In this document: piece by piece, positions 13,713-14,673 of the stretch
Numbering within the stretch: the first letter of the stretch is position 1
Layout: every line of letters begins with the position of its first letter
Assembly (NCBI GenBank): GCA_029240775.1
Contig: JARDZQ010000010.1
Span: forward strand, 1 to 14,673
Direction of reading: 5' to 3'
Length of the DNA stretch: 14,673 nt
From: Rubrobacteraceae bacterium
GTDB taxonomy: Bacteria; Actinomycetota; Rubrobacteria; Rubrobacterales; Rubrobacteraceae
Position numbers and translations under genes: made by a program
The notes under the pieces: model-generated
The model's database searches: none
What the model was told of the DNA's origin: nothing
The model's input: the letters and a program-made list of their open reading frames with translations, nothing else

Positions 13713-14066
13713 ATGAGCGGTTACTCAGAAGACCTCAGGCAGAGGATAGTCTCCTCGGTAGAAGGCGGCATGTCCAAGGCTCAGGCGGCCCGTACCTTCT
13801 CCGTGAGCCTCTCCTCGGTCAAGCGATACGCGGACAAAGCCAGTAGGGGAGAGTCTCTAACTCCGAAGAAGACCCCGGGGTCCGCTCCGAAGCTGGACGA
13901 CAAAGCCATGAAGCTCTTGGAGGAGGACCTCAAAGAGCGTCCCTTTGCCACCCTCCGAGATCGCTGCGACTACATGGAGGTCATGACCGGACTCTCTGTG
14001 AGTCGCTCCACCATGTGCCGTGCTATCGCCCGGATCGGCCCCACCAGGAAAAAGGGGGAAGGTTAG
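13713..14066 (+). CDS. IS630 transposase, N-terminal frame (DNA-binding part)
   Basis: This 117-residue frame begins MSGYSEDLRQRIVSSVEGG and contains a helix-turn-helix (SKAQAARTFSVSLSSVKRY, about 21-39). A second DNA-binding segment near LKERPFATLRDRCDYMEVMTGLSVS is typical of IS630/Tc1-type transposases. It stops at a TAG just after an A-and-G run. A slippery heptamer, A AAG GGG at 14051-14057, would shift ribosomes by -1 into the downstream frame. Alone this product lacks the catalytic domain. The ATG has no strong ribosome binding site. Confidence 0.88.
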   Translation: MSGYSEDLRQRIVSSVEGGMSKAQAARTFSVSLSSVKRYADKASRGESLTPKKTPGSAPKLDDKAMKLLEEDLKERPFATLRDRCDYMEVMTGLSVSRSTMCRAIARIGPTRKKGEG

Positions 14067-14659
14067 CCACCGAGCGCGACGAGTTCGACCGGGCGGCTTG
14101 GAGAGTGATGGTGGCCGCGATGGTGGAGCCAGACAGGCTCATCTTCGTGGACGAGTGCGGGACGCATACCTCCCTTGGACCGATCTACGGATACGCTCCC
14201 AGGGGCGAGCGACTGCGGCTTTCGGTGCCTCGCAAGCGGGGCAAGAACACGACGCTTCTTTCGAGCATGACCATCGAGGGGATGGGACCGTCGCTGAGCG
14301 TAGAGGGAGCTACCACTGCTGTAGTGTTCGAGGCTTACGTGGAGAAAGTATTGGCGCCGAGCCTGCAAGAAGGCCAGATAGTGATTATGGACAACCTCGG
14401 AGCACATAGACCAAAGAGGGTAAGGGAGCTCATCGAGCAGCAGGGTTGCGAGCTGGTGTATCTGCCGGCCTATTCGCCTGACTACAACCCGATCGAAGAG
14501 GCGTTTGCCAAGATCAAGAACCTCCTTCGCAACGCAGCGGCCAGGACCAAGGAGGCTTTGGTAGAAGCGATAGGTGTGGCGCTATCCGCGGTCAGTGCCC
14601 AAGACGCTCGAGGCTTCTTCGAGCATGCCGGATACCGTTCATCGGCTCACCTACTGTGA
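14015..14659 (+). CDS. IS630 transposase, C-terminal frame (DDE catalytic part)
   Basis: This frame carries the DDE domain: Asp46 in FVDECG, Asp126 in IVIMDNLGAH and Glu161 in YSPDYNPIEEAF. The last two are separated by 34 residues, the spacing of IS630/Tc1 elements. The first ATG of the frame is at 14015. The natural entry is probably by -1 frameshifting from the upstream frame at 14051-14057, giving one transposase of roughly 315 residues. The catalytic triad is intact, so the element may be active. The stop is 14 bases from the window end. Confidence 0.88.
   Translation: MPCYRPDRPHQEKGGRLATERDEFDRAAWRVMVAAMVEPDRLIFVDECGTHTSLGPIYGYAPRGERLRLSVPRKRGKNTTLLSSMTIEGMGPSLSVEGATTAVVFEAYVEKVLAPSLQEGQIVIMDNLGAHRPKRVRELIEQQGCELVYLPAYSPDYNPIEEAFAKIKNLLRNAAARTKEALVEAIGVALSAVSAQDARGFFEHAGYRSSAHLL
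14051..14057 (+). other. Probable -1 programmed frameshift site
   Basis: The heptamer A AAG GGG lies in the N-terminal frame four codons before its stop. After a one-base slip back, the Lys tRNA would pair with AAA and the Gly tRNA with GGG, so both can re-pair. The frame entered is exactly that of the DDE domain. Split transposases joined this way are known in the IS630 family. Confidence 0.65.
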
Positions 14660-14673
14660 AACGTGCTATAAGG

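Larger units (their letters stand above)
13616..14673 (+). mobile_element. IS630-family insertion sequence, right end at or beyond the window edge
   Basis: The two transposase frames fill 13713-14659. The right flank ends in ATAAGG (14668-14673), and the matching CCTTAT lies at 13619-13624 upstream of the transposase, about the distance expected for a left end. A TA dinucleotide, the usual IS630 target, is at 13614-13615. The boundaries are tentative because only six to about twelve bases match and the window stops there. Confidence 0.55.

Noticed and set aside
1..14673. CRISPR arrays, defence islands or toxin-antitoxin pairs.
   Set aside because: No regularly spaced palindromic repeats, Cas proteins or recognisable defence genes were seen.

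Overview
This looks like a chromosomal segment of a high-GC actinobacterium. Rubrobacter or a close relative is my best inference, from the GC-rich coding, the gene order infC-rpmI-rplT-trmH-pheS-pheT and the leaderless-looking starts. No database search was possible. Most of the window is core translation machinery on the minus strand. It is flanked on the left by cell-wall and repair genes and on the right by an accessory segment that ends in an IS630-type transposase gene.

Left block (1-4000): a bifunctional class A penicillin-binding protein (+) has a low-complexity Ser/Pro/Ala tail that overlaps, tail to tail, a 3-methyladenine DNA glycosylase gene (-). Upstream of the glycosylase is a small RemA/DUF370-like gene (-). 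A compact, nearly symmetric divergent promoter separates it from a RimJ/RimL-type GNAT acetyltransferase (+).

Central block (4000-12035, all minus): in transcription order thrS, then infC (IF-3), rpmI (L35), rplT (L20), a SpoU/TrmH-type RNA methyltransferase, pheS and pheT. A good promoter (TGGACA-18-TATAAT) and a structured leader lie between thrS and infC. infC probably starts at a GUA codon. rplT carries a C-terminal extension of about 130 residues with two tandem copies of a motif that strongly resembles the E3-binding (peripheral-subunit-binding) domain of 2-oxoacid dehydrogenase E2. This is the most unusual protein feature here.

Right block (12036-14673): the thrS leader holds three copies of a 9-mer arranged so that one strand could pair with either of two partners, one of them just before the thrS ribosome binding site. 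Next comes a decayed 3' half of a tRNA (anticodon position reads GAC, valine), probably an old attachment site. A secreted protein with a CHKGH motif, an Ig-like region and RTX-type calcium-binding repeats follows (-), then an IS630 transposase split into two frames by a -1 slippery site (+). The less GC-rich sequence, the tRNA fragment and the IS suggest that everything right of about 12290 is acquired DNA.

The central genes work together as a translation operon (two aminoacyl-tRNA synthetases, an initiation factor, two large-subunit proteins and an RNA methyltransferase), with at least two candidate cis-acting RNA leaders.
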